NCBI GenBank assembly: GCA_010015675.1
Contig: ML977012.1
Span: 411,268-460,704 of the forward strand
Direction: 5' to 3'
Source of the DNA: Byssothecium circinans
Taxonomy: Eukaryota > Ascomycota > Dothideomycetes > Pleosporales > Massarinaceae
DNA length: 49,437 nt
The notes beneath the pieces are model-generated. The model worked only from the letters and a program-made list of their open reading frames with translations, had not been told where the DNA came from and did no database searches. The position numbers and the translations under genes are program-made. Shown here one piece after another: positions 1 through 9,543 of this stretch. Each line of letters opens with the position of its first letter. Positions within the stretch are counted from its first letter, which is position 1.

Positions 1-968
1 ACTCGCTCTACAATATGCTCTCGGTGCCTATATACTGTCTTACAGAATTACTTTTGCCTTCCTAGTTACCCAAAATAGGTATACAGTGCCACTGCTGTTA
101 TGGTTATGTAAGAGCTAAAAGAATAAAATATGAGGGGAGCCCATGGGTCTTCATTGATATTCTCACATATGAAACAAAATGAAATTCGTGTGTCAAAAAT
201 GACGACAAGAATAGAATGCGCGCTTTTACAAGTCCACGGAGAGATGCAGTGGAAGGTATTCAGCGACTTCGTTACCGCCGTTTGTACGACCTTGCTTCCG
301 AGCGAGCACGACCTTCGGTGCATGAATGATATGACTAAATCGTATCATTTAAATACTGCTTTTGGATATACACGTGGCACGGACATGTACGCGGGACTTC
401 ATTAGGTCTCAGGGTCTAAACTACGTGTCGAAGCTAGGAGGGACCGTATGGCAAGACGCATGGTGACACCATATTTCAAAATCGGAGATGTGATTCTCGG
501 GTTGTCACAAATATCGTCTATGCTTCTAAAAGAACAGTCATATTAATGCACTCATGGGAAGTCTGATCCCACTGCAAATAGCTGCAACCATATCAGGAAA
601 CGCATTCAAAGTATACTTCAACATAGAATCGTGATAGTTGGGTATGATGGCTTCCTCAAGCGAAACCAAGGCTACTTAGGTCCGTATCCGATATAGTAGA
701 ATGATAGAGAAATCGGTACAAAAGCACCGCGTCTGCAGAACTTTACCGCCTAGTTGTGATATTTCTCTACATTCTTGGGCCGCATGAGTAACAAATTCTT
801 CGAATCTAGGATACTATTCTCGCCGGCGCTCGCGCCTTATGAGTCATTTTGAGAAGCGAGTAAGATACATTCAAGAAGCTACTTTAACACTCGACAACAA
901 CTGATATATCAAAGCCCCACACGCCGCTCAACAAACCAAGTGACCCACAGGTCCACTTCCGCCGTTTC
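1..968. other. gene-free stretch at left edge
   Basis: I see no reading frame here with recognisable protein features. The short open frames show no domain, signal peptide or convincing splice structure. The stretch is of moderate to high AT content and may be decayed sequence, as the neighbouring relic suggests. Confidence 0.5.
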
Positions 969-1250
969 CTAGAGATTCCTCCTTCCAGCCGCGAGCAACG
1001 CCTTCAGTCGATCAGGAAGGGCTGAGTTGGGGCTTTTCTTGAAGAAAGCCGCGAGGTGGTCGAGGTAGACCTGCTCATAGGAGCCAGGAGGAAACGGTAG
1101 CGTAGGCGCAGCTTCAGCGCTAACGCGAGTTATAATAGCTTATTTCCCGAGTTTATCTTTCCACGAGGGCATCTCTCTGAGAAATGTTGTTGCATCAGCC
1201 TTCTCACACTTGCTTTTAAGTCCCGTGACTAATAGCAGAGACCAGTTCAT
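969..1250 (-). pseudogene. relic of a protein-coding gene (C-terminal part), family unknown
   Basis: On the minus strand a frame of 94 codons runs from an ATG at 1250 to a stop at 969-971 and is broken by one TAA at 1140-1142. The part after the break reads like genuine protein: a Pro-rich piece (APTLPFPPGSYEQVYLDHLA) is followed by a Lys/Leu-rich helix ending LPDRLKALLAAGRRNL. The TAA could derive from CAA by a C-to-T change. Upstream the frame is lost, so only the 3' end of a gene seems to survive. I do not recognise the family. It could also be chance coding-like sequence. Confidence 0.35.
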
Positions 1251-2522
1251 TGCGTGCCGCCGCCATGAGAGTTGATGCGGTAAATCTTTCTCCCGATAAT
1301 AATTTTGAGGATTTAAGCGCTACGATTTTTTTGGTTAGAACCCAAGGCAGTTCCTGAGGCGAGAATTATTTTAAATATTAGAGAGAAAGCGACGTTCCAC
1401 TGAATGGTGGGGCAGTTGAAAGGTGAGGCGATGTCAACTCAGCTCCCGGTGTGATTGGTGCCAACACAGGCGAATGTTTTCGCCGGTGTTGACATCATCA
1501 ATAATGACCGAACTGTATGTTGGTTCGAATCACCGATGAAGCCGGCACTGGCGAATTGACGTAAAAGGGAAAAATGGTACCTGTAACTACTCAACTGCTA
1601 CAACATCCATATTATAACGCCCTTGTGTCGTGGCCCAAGAGACGTTGTTCTACCCTTCTGGTTCTCAATACTCACACTCCTATGATTCCCACGGGCCTCA
1701 TTCGAAGATTCGTCAAAGTTGTTGCCTCGAAGCCAACTTCTATTACGGTCCTAGAAAGCATCGAGCTTTTTGACCTGACGGAGAAGCCAGCAAATGAAGA
1801 AGAGTCCTTCACCAGATTGGCGCGAAGGAAAGCGCTGGTAAGTAGATTAAACTTCTCGTTAGATTGTTCTGAAGGTATTTAGGCCACGATTGCTTATGTG
1901 CTACCAAAGGAATCCAGTTCGTGGATGTCTCATGTTGGGAGGGGTAACTGTTTGTACGGCGCAAGCGCGTAGCTTGATGGGTATGAGTTGCGTTTCAGCA
2001 ATTCATATCTAACGAAGGCGGAGAAGTTTTGATGAATGCTGTGATAGCGAAAAATGGAAAATAGTTTGAGCTAAAAAGGGGTTAGCGCGAGTGGCTAGCG
2101 CCATTAGCATCTTTTCCCATCTCGTATCTTTCTTACCTACATGTACCACAGGGCGACCAGAGAGGGTTAATCACGTGTGCGCCGGGTTCCTCTATTACCG
2201 TCGTAAAGTGAAGACACCTTTGGATAGCCAGAGAAATGGAGAACTAATTAGAATCCTTGAAGTTATCTCGGCTTCGTATCGATGTATTGGCTGCTCGGAG
2301 AAAACTGCTTAAGTGCGCGCACCGGCCACGACCATGGCATTTACACGTGAATGAACCTCATCTGGGCAACCGGAGCCTGTGGTATTCCGCGCGACATTCA
2401 TCAGCTATCGTCATCATCGTACCAACACGCAAATAAGGATATCCCGATAAAATTAAAATCCAAGTGGCGATAGTATACAGTCATAACGCCCCCTCCGTCC
2501 TTCTATCACATCCGCAGTTCGA
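1251..2522. other. gene-free stretch
   Basis: This stretch contains short open frames, for example 1574-1882 on the plus strand, that lack recognisable motifs or splice signals extending them. It also includes the 3' flank of the small gene at 2523-2935. I see nothing that can be supported as a gene. Confidence 0.45.
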
Positions 2523-2935
2523 TTAATCGTCTCTAAATCCCCATCTTCCAGTGTTATCCAGCCCCAGAGGATTCTCACCCGTCTGCTCTTTCCCTGCAAT
2601 CTTCTCTGGCTTGTGCTCGTAGCTGTCCTTGTTGTTTCCGCCTACAATCTCCATCTTCTCATCCTTCTCTCCAAGTAGAGGCCCGAGAGCTCCGCGTGTT
2701 GTGCCGCCGACAGCGTTGCCAAGAGGCCCTGTCACTTTCTCGAGGGGCGCACCGATGGGACGGAGAACTGTGTTCAGACCCTTGCCTAAAGAACTGTTAG
2801 ATGACTTGTAATGCTTCGAATGAGAAGCTACCCACCGAGAGGATCACCGATGGGAGATAAGAGACCTCCAGATCCTGACTTCTCTTCCTCCTGAGGCTCG
2901 TTTGAGGTGGGAATGTGTTCCTTGTTGTCCGACAT
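2523..2935 (-). CDS. small Gly/Pro-rich hypothetical protein, two exons
   Basis: The gene has two exons, 2836-2935 and 2523-2785, joined across a 50-nt intron (2786-2835) with donor GTGGGT, branch CTAAC and acceptor TTTAG. Splicing gives about 120 residues. The N-terminus is acidic and hydrophilic (MSDNKEHIPTSNEPQEEEKS). The middle carries repeated Gly-Pro-Leu-Gly style units (PIGDPLG, PIGAPLE, GPLGNAVGG, GALGPLLGE). The C-terminus is Lys/Glu-rich and ends WGFRDD. There is no signal peptide, membrane segment or catalytic motif. It looks like one of the small, disordered, Gly-rich proteins common in filamentous ascomycetes; function is unknown. The clean intron and the continuity of the Gly/Leu repeat across the junction support a real gene. 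Confidence 0.75.
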
Positions 2936-4268
2936 TGTTGTGAATGTTGTCCGGGAAATGGGGTATCTTCAGGGTAGTGCTTTGGTATATTTCGCCGTGA
3001 GTGTAGAACGGACTAATAATACAGGTCTATCACGCATTTAAGTAGCTACATGTCTTTTTCAGGTTCCAACCGTTGTGACGTCAGACGTCATCGCGTTGCA
3101 TGTGACGTTGGTATGCTGATCACTAACCAGATGAAGCCTAGTGTGGACCATAGCCCCCAGATGTGAACTGCCACCAATTTTCGCGAACTCCAACTCACGG
3201 AATCCGGATGGAAATGCTTGTGGAGCATCGTCATCTGCTTGTTATCATATCACAAGCGATTGGAGCCCTTTTTGTGAAAAATCGCGCCTGGACTGCTTTG
3301 TCTGATCACTGCCCTGTTCATGGCATCGAAGTACAGGAAGTTCACCGTCACATGGAAGGCAATCCGAAAACCCTTCTTCGTTGACCCTCATATCGTTTTA
3401 ATGACAATTTACCCATTGTTATAACTGTTTTGCTGTGCGCCACGATTTCTTTCATGGTTCCTAAAAATACCCTGCCAAGTCACAGACTGTGACAGCAAAA
3501 TACATCGAAGAATGCTCTGTGTACACCGTAACAGTACAAAACTGTTGCAAGGACAACCAAAAGAATTAGAGCAAAATATCTAGTCAGTGTACGTAAAGGG
3601 ACTGTATTCTTCTATCTGTCACTGAGAAAATGCGGTTCTTTATATGGAGGCGAAGTTGCGGTTCGATCCACCTTGCAGACTGCTGTTAGCCGCCGAATTA
3701 GATGACGCGTGAAGTGAAGAGCTTCCCACCTGATTCGCAACAAATCACCGAGACAAGGCTAGGAAAATGAAGGCTAAGAATCCCACTACACCATAACTCA
3801 TGCTCGAATGAACCTCTACGTTTAAGGGGGTTGCTCCAGAAGCCAATGTTTCGAACACCCCCCTCCGGGTGTCGGTGCACAAGTGCAACCGGCACAGCGC
3901 ACGCAGCCACTGCACACCGTAACAGCTCTGTGATCGCACGAAGATGGTTTAAGGTTTGTTTGCGGAACACAAAAGCAGTTTGGTCGTCAACCTGGTGATC
4001 ACGCGAAGACCTATCTGTATTCGGGGCGTCAAACGCCATCGTCAAACGTCATTTACTCTCCTCAATCCACTCCTTGGCATCAATTGCGTTGGCGGTGGCG
4101 CGCTCTCTGAGACTTGATATTGCATGCTCTTTTTCAACACTTCTCCTCTTCCCTCAATATTCCGCTCTCTCGGCACAGCAACCCACGGTATCCTGTTCCT
4201 CACTGCGTCCATTCCCATTCCGACATACTCACATCGACCATTTTCGTATACCGTTGCACGCGCCCATC
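2936..4268. other. intergenic stretch with promoters on both sides
   Basis: This region separates the divergent small gene (minus) and the PAF-AH-like gene (plus). A minus-strand open frame of 115 codons at 3698-4045 has no recognisable domain and low plausibility. The plus-strand frame of the downstream gene is open back to 4074, but the signal peptide favours the start at 4269. Confidence 0.45.
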
Positions 4269-5507
4269 ATGCTAGTTGCGGCTCTCGCTATTGTCGCTGT
4301 GCTGTTCCCCTCGTTGGTCTCTGGTGTCACCATTCCCGCGCCGAAACCCGAAGGGCAAAAACATGTCGTCGCACACGAGCACTCGTACCTCGTTCAAACT
4401 AGACGCAAAGACCAGTACAACCCCGTAGTCGATCGCAAACTAGCCATCTCGCTCTTCATTCTCGTTCTCAAAGAACACTGTCTAAGCTACTGCAACGATG
4501 CGTATATGCTCAACAAGACATCCAAAGTGTCGAACCTTCAATTCTTCGGCAATGGGAGCGTAGGAATCTTTGAGTCGTTTTCTTTCCAGTCATGCTGTGC
4601 TTCTTCGGCTTTGATTGAGACTAAGGGCATGAAGGTCGTCGTCTTGGAGCCAGGCGCTGGCACGAGTAGGCTTCTGTACACTCTGCTTGCGCGCCAGCTT
4701 GCTGCTTTGAACGTGGCTGTAGTGACCATCGATCATCCTTATGATTCTCCGATTGTAGAATTCGAGGACCATATCGGTGCGGAGGCGGGAGAAAGCCCGG
4801 CTCTCGTAGAGGATACGGAGACGGAAACATTGGACGCATTTTCCATCGGGACTGAATGGAATGGTGAGTCTCGTCGAACTGTTCTGCGTTGGAAAACTTA
4901 CCGATTTTCATACTCAGAGACTATGTTTACCGCACTCAACACGCGACGGGCTGACATCCACTTCGTTCTCGACCAAATGCGCGAACCAAGCTTCTTGGGC
5001 AAAGTCTTTCCTAAGCTCCAGTTCACCGGATCCTTGAACACCACCATAGCCTACATGGTAAGCCACGGCTTCGGCGGAACAGTAGCATCTACAATGGCCG
5101 TCTATGATGATCGTGTGGTTTGGTCCATTAACCTCTCCGGTACCATCTTCCCTATTGACAAAGACACATACGACTACACTATCTTCTTTGGTCGCGTTGG
5201 TTTCACTCGGAGGGAGGATCCGAACTGGTTGAGTTCCGTAAAGCATTTCCGCGGACCGTTCACCGAATGGACTTTTGCGAAGGCTGGGCTAATGGATTAC
5301 ACCGACTTGGCGTTGCTGGAGTCGCTCTCGGGGACAGGCGTCAAAGCGAAGGGTACTGGAGAGAATGGCGTTTGGGCTTTCCACTGCACGAGCTGCTTCA
5401 TCGAGGCGTATGTTCGAGATACGCTCCAGAACGATATGGGCCAGCTTACGAAATGCTTGCGCATGTGCCCTAATATGTCGCCGTATCAGAAATTGAATCG
5501 GATATGA
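4269..5507 (+). CDS. secreted PAF-acetylhydrolase-like alpha/beta-hydrolase, probably inactive
   Basis: The protein resembles fungal platelet-activating-factor acetylhydrolase-like esterases. Family landmarks include the segment EPGAGTSRLLYTLLARQL, then VVTIDHPYDSPIVEF, and later the nucleophile-elbow region. I chose the ATG at 4269 because it gives a good signal peptide (MLVAALAIVAVLFPSLVSG); the frame is also open from 4074. A 54-nt intron at 4864-4917 (GTGAGT to CAG) probably splits the gene and leaves about 394 residues. The elbow reads SHGFGG where the family has GHSFGG, so the nucleophilic Ser is Gly (about residue 249). The Asp after strand 6 is Ser (NLSG, about 272). The position of the catalytic His appears to be Leu (about 323). 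The fold is therefore likely kept but esterase activity lost. This could be a pseudoenzyme with a binding role. Confidence 0.75.
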   Translation: MLVAALAIVAVLFPSLVSGVTIPAPKPEGQKHVVAHEHSYLVQTRRKDQYNPVVDRKLAISLFILVLKEHCLSYCNDAYMLNKTSKVSNLQFFGNGSVGIFESFSFQSCCASSALIETKGMKVVVLEPGAGTSRLLYTLLARQLAALNVAVVTIDHPYDSPIVEFEDHIGAEAGESPALVEDTETETLDAFSIGTEWNGESRRTVLRWKTYRFSYSETMFTALNTRRADIHFVLDQMREPSFLGKVFPKLQFTGSLNTTIAYMVSHGFGGTVASTMAVYDDRVVWSINLSGTIFPIDKDTYDYTIFFGRVGFTRREDPNWLSSVKHFRGPFTEWTFAKAGLMDYTDLALLESLSGTGVKAKGTGENGVWAFHCTSCFIEAYVRDTLQNDMGQLTKCLRMCPNMSPYQKLNRI

Positions 5508-5663
5508 GCGGTTGCTGGAGCTGGGCGAGAGGCTTTTACAGCGTACATGCATCATTTTGGAGGAGTGTTTTCAATAGGGCGTCGGTGACTGTGGTCTGGG
5601 ATTGTAGGTTGCACAATAGCCGCGTAATTTCCTAATGCCAGAATACGATGAGCTAATTTCCTA

Positions 5664-5735
5664 CTCGCCCCACGCGCCAAGTCGGAGACTTGGCCCTACC
5701 CAGACCAACGTGAAACCCCACTCCAACGTGAATTT
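5664..5735 (+). repeat. left terminal inverted repeat of the pogo-like element
   Basis: The repeat starts CTCGCCCCACGCGCC and matches the reverse complement of 7492-7563. Inside it lies a perfect hairpin, GCCAAGTC-GGA-GACTTGGC (8-bp stem, 3-base loop), and two direct copies of CCAACGTGAA, plausible transposase binding sites. Confidence 0.93.
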
Positions 5736-5827
5736 GTATAGAGACGAGGTATTTGACCGGTCATAACGCAGCACAAACGCGTACCAATAGAGGTGAAATT
5801 TGAGGCAGTGATTGTACGTATTAAGCT

Positions 5828-7444
5828 CTATACTGAAGCGTTTTCTGGAGTTGTTAGCTGCCTTTGTGAGGCTTCTGCAGCCTCTTGGGCAGCCTTTTTG
5901 AACTCGCGAGCCGCCTTTCTCCCAGCCGCCTTTGCCTCTTGCTCAACGCGGGCGTCTACCGCTGCTCTCGCCTTTTTAACAGTAATAACGCCTCCCTTTT
6001 GTACTACTTTCCCACTGTTGTTTTGGCGCTTTAGGCGGGCGGCTACAGCTGCTTGCATGGTTGAAAGGTCGCTCTCTGCAAGCTCTTTAGCAGAAGCAAA
6101 AGCAGAGGACGCCTTCATGTATTTGACCGTTGTTTTAAAGTCCAAATTGCCCACTAATATACGCGTACGCATACGGCTTTCAAGCCGTTTAAAAGAGCGT
6201 ATTGTCTTTGGTGTTGTGATCGCGTTATTAGGTTCTAGAGGAGGAGGAGTAACTGGGTCGCGCTCTCGATTTCGACGCTGTAGCTTCTGGTATACGTACT
6301 TAGGATTGTATGGGAATAGGCCAGCTTTCTCCCAGGCGTGTAGTACTGTATTTGGCTTGAAAGTAGCAGCGCGTATTGAGTGGAGAGAGTGGAGAAATTC
6401 AACTTTGTTGAAGTCAGTACTGCCCGTACGCGTCGCAGCCTCAACGGCCTTTTTGTGATTCTGCTTGAACGGTTGAAAAACCACCACATCAAGCGGCTGT
6501 AGGTTATGGCTCGTATGAGGTGGTAGAGAGAAGCAAATAATCTTCTCTTTGTCGCAGTAATTAACGAAGTCGTACGTGAGGTGGCTACCGTAGCCGTCGA
6601 AGAGTAGTAGTCGATACACGCCTTTTTGACGCGCTTTACTGTACTCGTTGAAGTGGTATAGCCACTCAATTGATAGCGTATCGTTTGAGTAGCCAGAAGC
6701 CGACGTAGCCATAAGGTAGTTATCTGGTAGCGCATTGTCGATATACCATTTGTGTAGGTGTTGTATGCCTTGCAGGATAACTAGAGGTGGTAACGTATAC
6801 CCATCACCCGATATAGTCTCTATAGAAGTCGCGAAATCACGACTAGTATCGGATGCAGAGAGCTGAGGCTTCTCGTAGTCCATAGTAATGATCCATTGCT
6901 GGCCTCCAGTACCTATGCGAAAGCCTGTTTCATCCATATTGTATGTATCCGTACGGGTAATCCCATAGGTATCTATGGCCTCTTTGAAGTCGCGAAAGTG
7001 TCGCTCATACACCTGTTGTTCGTCCTGCGCTATTCGATCAATATCCTTTGCCTTTTGCTTCACCCGACGGCAGTCAGGATTGCGTTGTATCCATCGCGTT
7101 GCCCAGTTGTGACCAAGTTGAGGCGCGCTGCCATCAGGCGCGTCGATATCGAGGATACGCTGGGCGGCATGTATGAGCTGAGGAACGAGGCAGGGCACTC
7201 CAATAGTGTCGCAGCGTTGAATATAGAGCTTGAGGGCCATCTCCTGTATAGGATTAAGTCGTTGCGATGGACCAGGCCGGTCCTGTCGTGAAATACGACC
7301 TTGGTAGCGTGCCTCAAGGCGTGAACGCGGTATATGCCACTCACGCGCAAGGGCACTAATATTGGGCTTTTTATCAGCGGGTAAATTTTGTAGGCATTGT
7401 GAGATGCGGCTTTCAATTTCTGCGTAAGAGCCGTAGTAAACCAT
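5828..7444 (-). CDS. pogo/Fot1-type DDE transposase
   Basis: This 538-residue transposase fills the element between the inverted repeats. The N-terminus holds a Psq-type helix-turn-helix (about residues 5-50) and then a CENP-B/Tc5-type DNA-binding HTH (about 65-135, including WATRWIQRNPD). The catalytic core is a DDE_1 domain: first Asp in YNMDETGF, second Asp in LLFDGYGSH, third Asp in PHTSHNLQPLD. A basic, Ala/Lys-rich coiled tail closes the protein. The length is normal for full fungal pogo/Fot1 transposases and all three acidic residues are present. It would cut and paste the element at TA sites in the nucleus. No intron is needed. The copy is probably functional at the protein level. Confidence 0.95.
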   Translation of the reverse strand: MVYYGSYAEIESRISQCLQNLPADKKPNISALAREWHIPRSRLEARYQGRISRQDRPGPSQRLNPIQEMALKLYIQRCDTIGVPCLVPQLIHAAQRILDIDAPDGSAPQLGHNWATRWIQRNPDCRRVKQKAKDIDRIAQDEQQVYERHFRDFKEAIDTYGITRTDTYNMDETGFRIGTGGQQWIITMDYEKPQLSASDTSRDFATSIETISGDGYTLPPLVILQGIQHLHKWYIDNALPDNYLMATSASGYSNDTLSIEWLYHFNEYSKARQKGVYRLLLFDGYGSHLTYDFVNYCDKEKIICFSLPPHTSHNLQPLDVVVFQPFKQNHKKAVEAATRTGSTDFNKVEFLHSLHSIRAATFKPNTVLHAWEKAGLFPYNPKYVYQKLQRRNRERDPVTPPPLEPNNAITTPKTIRSFKRLESRMRTRILVGNLDFKTTVKYMKASSAFASAKELAESDLSTMQAAVAARLKRQNNSGKVVQKGGVITVKKARAAVDARVEQEAKAAGRKAAREFKKAAQEAAEASQRQLTTPENASV

Positions 7445-7491
7445 TGCGTTGTGGTGGTTGTGGTTTAATATTGAAAAAAAAGCGTGTATGA

Positions 7492-7563
7492 AAATTCACG
7501 TTGGTATGGGATTTCACGTTGGTCTGGGTAGGGCCAAGTCTCCGACTTGGCGCGTGGGGCGAG
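7492..7563 (-). repeat. right terminal inverted repeat of the pogo-like element
   Basis: This is the reverse complement of the left repeat, with three mismatches in the inner part. It contains the same internal hairpin and ends GGGGCGAG directly before the flanking TA. Confidence 0.93.
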
Positions 7564-7998
7564 TAGTACATACGTCTCAGAAATCTTGATTTGTCAATTA
7601 CACATTTGCACGACTACCTACCCGCTAACGGTGACAGGACCATAAATTGGCTCAGCCGCTCTGAATTTCTCTTCTCTTACTTCAATCTAGTACCCAGTCT
7701 GAGGCGCTCTCGTCTTATACCAGTTCAAATTACTTTTAAGGCGAGGAATGATTCAATCACCTTTACCTACAGCGGGGCTGGGTTGCAGCTAGGCAACCCA
7801 TACGCTGGCCTGTACTTTCACCTTTACTTGCTGCCAGAGGTCGATAGGATGGTACTACTTAATCCTACCATCCTGCCTCTTTTCTCCGTCCTCCCTTTTC
7901 CACCATCCCACCTACACTCTCTTCACCTTATCCCATCGTTCTCTATCTTATACAATCTTCTAGCCCGCCGACCATCGATCCATTCTGAAACTACAACG

Positions 7999-9331
7999 AT
8001 GACTGCCCCGCCGGATGAGCCGGACATCAGCGACTATTATGCTGACCTTGGTGTCGACCAAGAGAGCTCTTTTGATGAGATCAGACGGGCGTACCGTCGA
8101 TTGGCACTCAAACACCATCCCGACAAAAGAGGGTCAGCAGAGTCCATCAATGCCTTTGAGTTCCGAAGGGAAAGTAAATCTCTTGAAGTTCTAACGAATG
8201 TCAACTAACCATGTGAGCAGATTCAGATCTCATACGAGACGCTGCGGGATGACGACATGCGTGCGGATTACGACTATGACTACTTCGGTATTCGTATGGC
8301 GTGGACGGCTTATTACCAACGGTTAGACGCCTATGAACAACAACAAGCCCGACGACGTCAACGTGCTCGGGCGCGAGGAGCGGATGAGGATGCGAACAAA
8401 AGGGCTGCTGAAGACATGAAGCGCGCTCAAGAAGCTCAACGAGCGAGAGAGGAAGCTGCAGAGGCGAGGCAAAGAGAAGAGGCTGCTGAAGAAAGACGAC
8501 ACGCCCAAGAAGCAGAAGAAGCTCGAACTGAAATGCTGAGAGAACGATGGCGAGCTGCGAATAAAGCCAACGAAGAGATGGCGCAGAAGCGGCGAGAAGA
8601 GCAAGAAAAAAACGCACGAGACCGCCTGCGGAAACTCGAGGAGGAGGAAAGGCTGAAGAAAGAAGCTGATGAGGAAAAGCTCAGGAAGGAAGCTGAGGAG
8701 GAAAGGCTCAGGAAGAAAACTGAGGAGGAAAGGCTCGGGAAGGAAGCTGAGAACGATCAACGCGCTCAAGAGGTTCAATCACGGTTTTGGCCCCAAGTCT
8801 CATCGACGGGTGGAAAGACGGAACAAGAAGAGGGTGCCGGGTCAAATGATGAGGAGGCACAAGCTAGGCATGGCGGAGGAGCGGTCGAGAAGGGTTGCTG
8901 AAGAGGCACAAGACCGCATGAGGCGACAAGCCGAGGAGAGACTGCGGGAAGGAGAGAGACAGCGAGCTCGCTGCCCAACCGCAAGCTTGAAGCGACCATT
9001 CCACATGACACCTGAGAATATCCCTGTTGCGGATAAGCGGGCCAAAGTACCAGCAACCAGCGCAGAGCGATCTCGAAGCGTGCAAAATGCTATGGCTAGG
9101 GGCTGGGTGAGGAAGAGACAACAAAAGGCGCTCGCAGAAGTTGGGGGCCCCGGTCATGAAGAAGAGCTGGTGAAGGCCTACATCGAGATTGATTGGACCA
9201 AAGAAGAGGCTTCTGGGGTTTGCGACTTCTGCCGTAGGAAGATACAGCTTTCTATGTATGTATGCCCGGACGGAGGAGCACGCGCCTGTGGGCCGTGCAA
9301 GAATCGGTTTTGTTCTTGGGGTTCTGTTTAA
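7999..9331 (+). CDS. J-domain protein with long coiled coil and Cys-rich tail; reading frame uncertain
   Basis: The ATG at 7999 starts a J domain (DISDYYADLGVD, then RRAYRRLALKHHPDKRG with the HPD tripeptide) that would recruit Hsp70. The domain continues after a gap as IQISYETLRDDD from 8221. The canonical intron between them (8174-8220, GTAAAT, branch CTAAC, CAG) shifts the frame by one; only an implausibly short 33-nt intron (8188-8220) keeps it. A long charged Glu/Arg/Lys coiled coil follows with heptad-like units EEERLRKEAE. Near 8773-8863 the frame changes again, possibly through a weak intron, into MAEERSRRVAEEAQ and a Cys-rich C-terminus (CDFCRRK, CGPCKNRFC) that could bind zinc. Either the gene has unusual introns or it is decaying by indels. 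Transcript data would decide. Confidence 0.55.
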
Positions 9332-9396
9332 AGGGAGCGTAATGAAATGGAGTAAAAGCTTTTTGGGTGGTTTCTAGCGTTCCTTTTCATAGCCTT

Positions 9397-9412
9397 CCCC
9401 CCCCCCCCCCCC
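9397..9412. repeat. 16-base poly-C tract
   Basis: An uninterrupted run of 16 C lies just after the 3' end of the J-domain gene and before a partial copy of that gene's coiled-coil segment. A second long poly-C run sits at the assembly gap (16932-16951). Confidence 0.95.
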
Positions 9413-9449
9413 AACCATCCTAATAGATTCAGGTTCTCTATCATGGCTT

Positions 9450-9543
9450 CTGCGGAGACTCGAAGAGGAGGAAAGGCTCAGGAAGGAAGCTGAGGAAGAA
9501 AGGCTCAGAAAGGAATTGGAGGCCGATCAACGCGCTCAAGAGG
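9450..9543 (+). repeat. partial duplicate of the J-protein coiled-coil coding segment
   Basis: This segment, from CTGCGGAGACTCGAAGAG to CAACGCGCTCAAGAGG, is a slightly diverged copy of 8626-8773 with one or two repeat units missing. It has no J domain and no start, so it is a stranded fragment. Its right end overlaps the stop codon of the minus-strand HET-like gene. Confidence 0.88.

Larger units (their letters stand above)
5664..7563 (-). mobile_element. complete pogo/Fot1-like DNA transposon
   Basis: The element is 1900 bp, flanked by the dinucleotide TA on each side (5662-5663 and 7564-7565), as expected for the TA target duplication of Tc1/mariner-pogo elements. Its ends are 72-bp terminal inverted repeats, identical over the outer 52 bp, with three mismatches further in. 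It carries one intact transposase gene on the minus strand. No stop codon or frameshift is seen, so it looks young compared with the decayed elements further right. Confidence 0.93.

Noticed and set aside
3650..3690. GGTTCGATCC-like tRNA B box
   Set aside because: There is no A box at the right distance and no cloverleaf pairing around it; the same applies to the similar strings near 1520 and 23950.
5793..6458. Plus-strand frame of 221 codons opposite the transposase
   Set aside because: It is the antisense shadow of the transposase gene with no protein features of its own.
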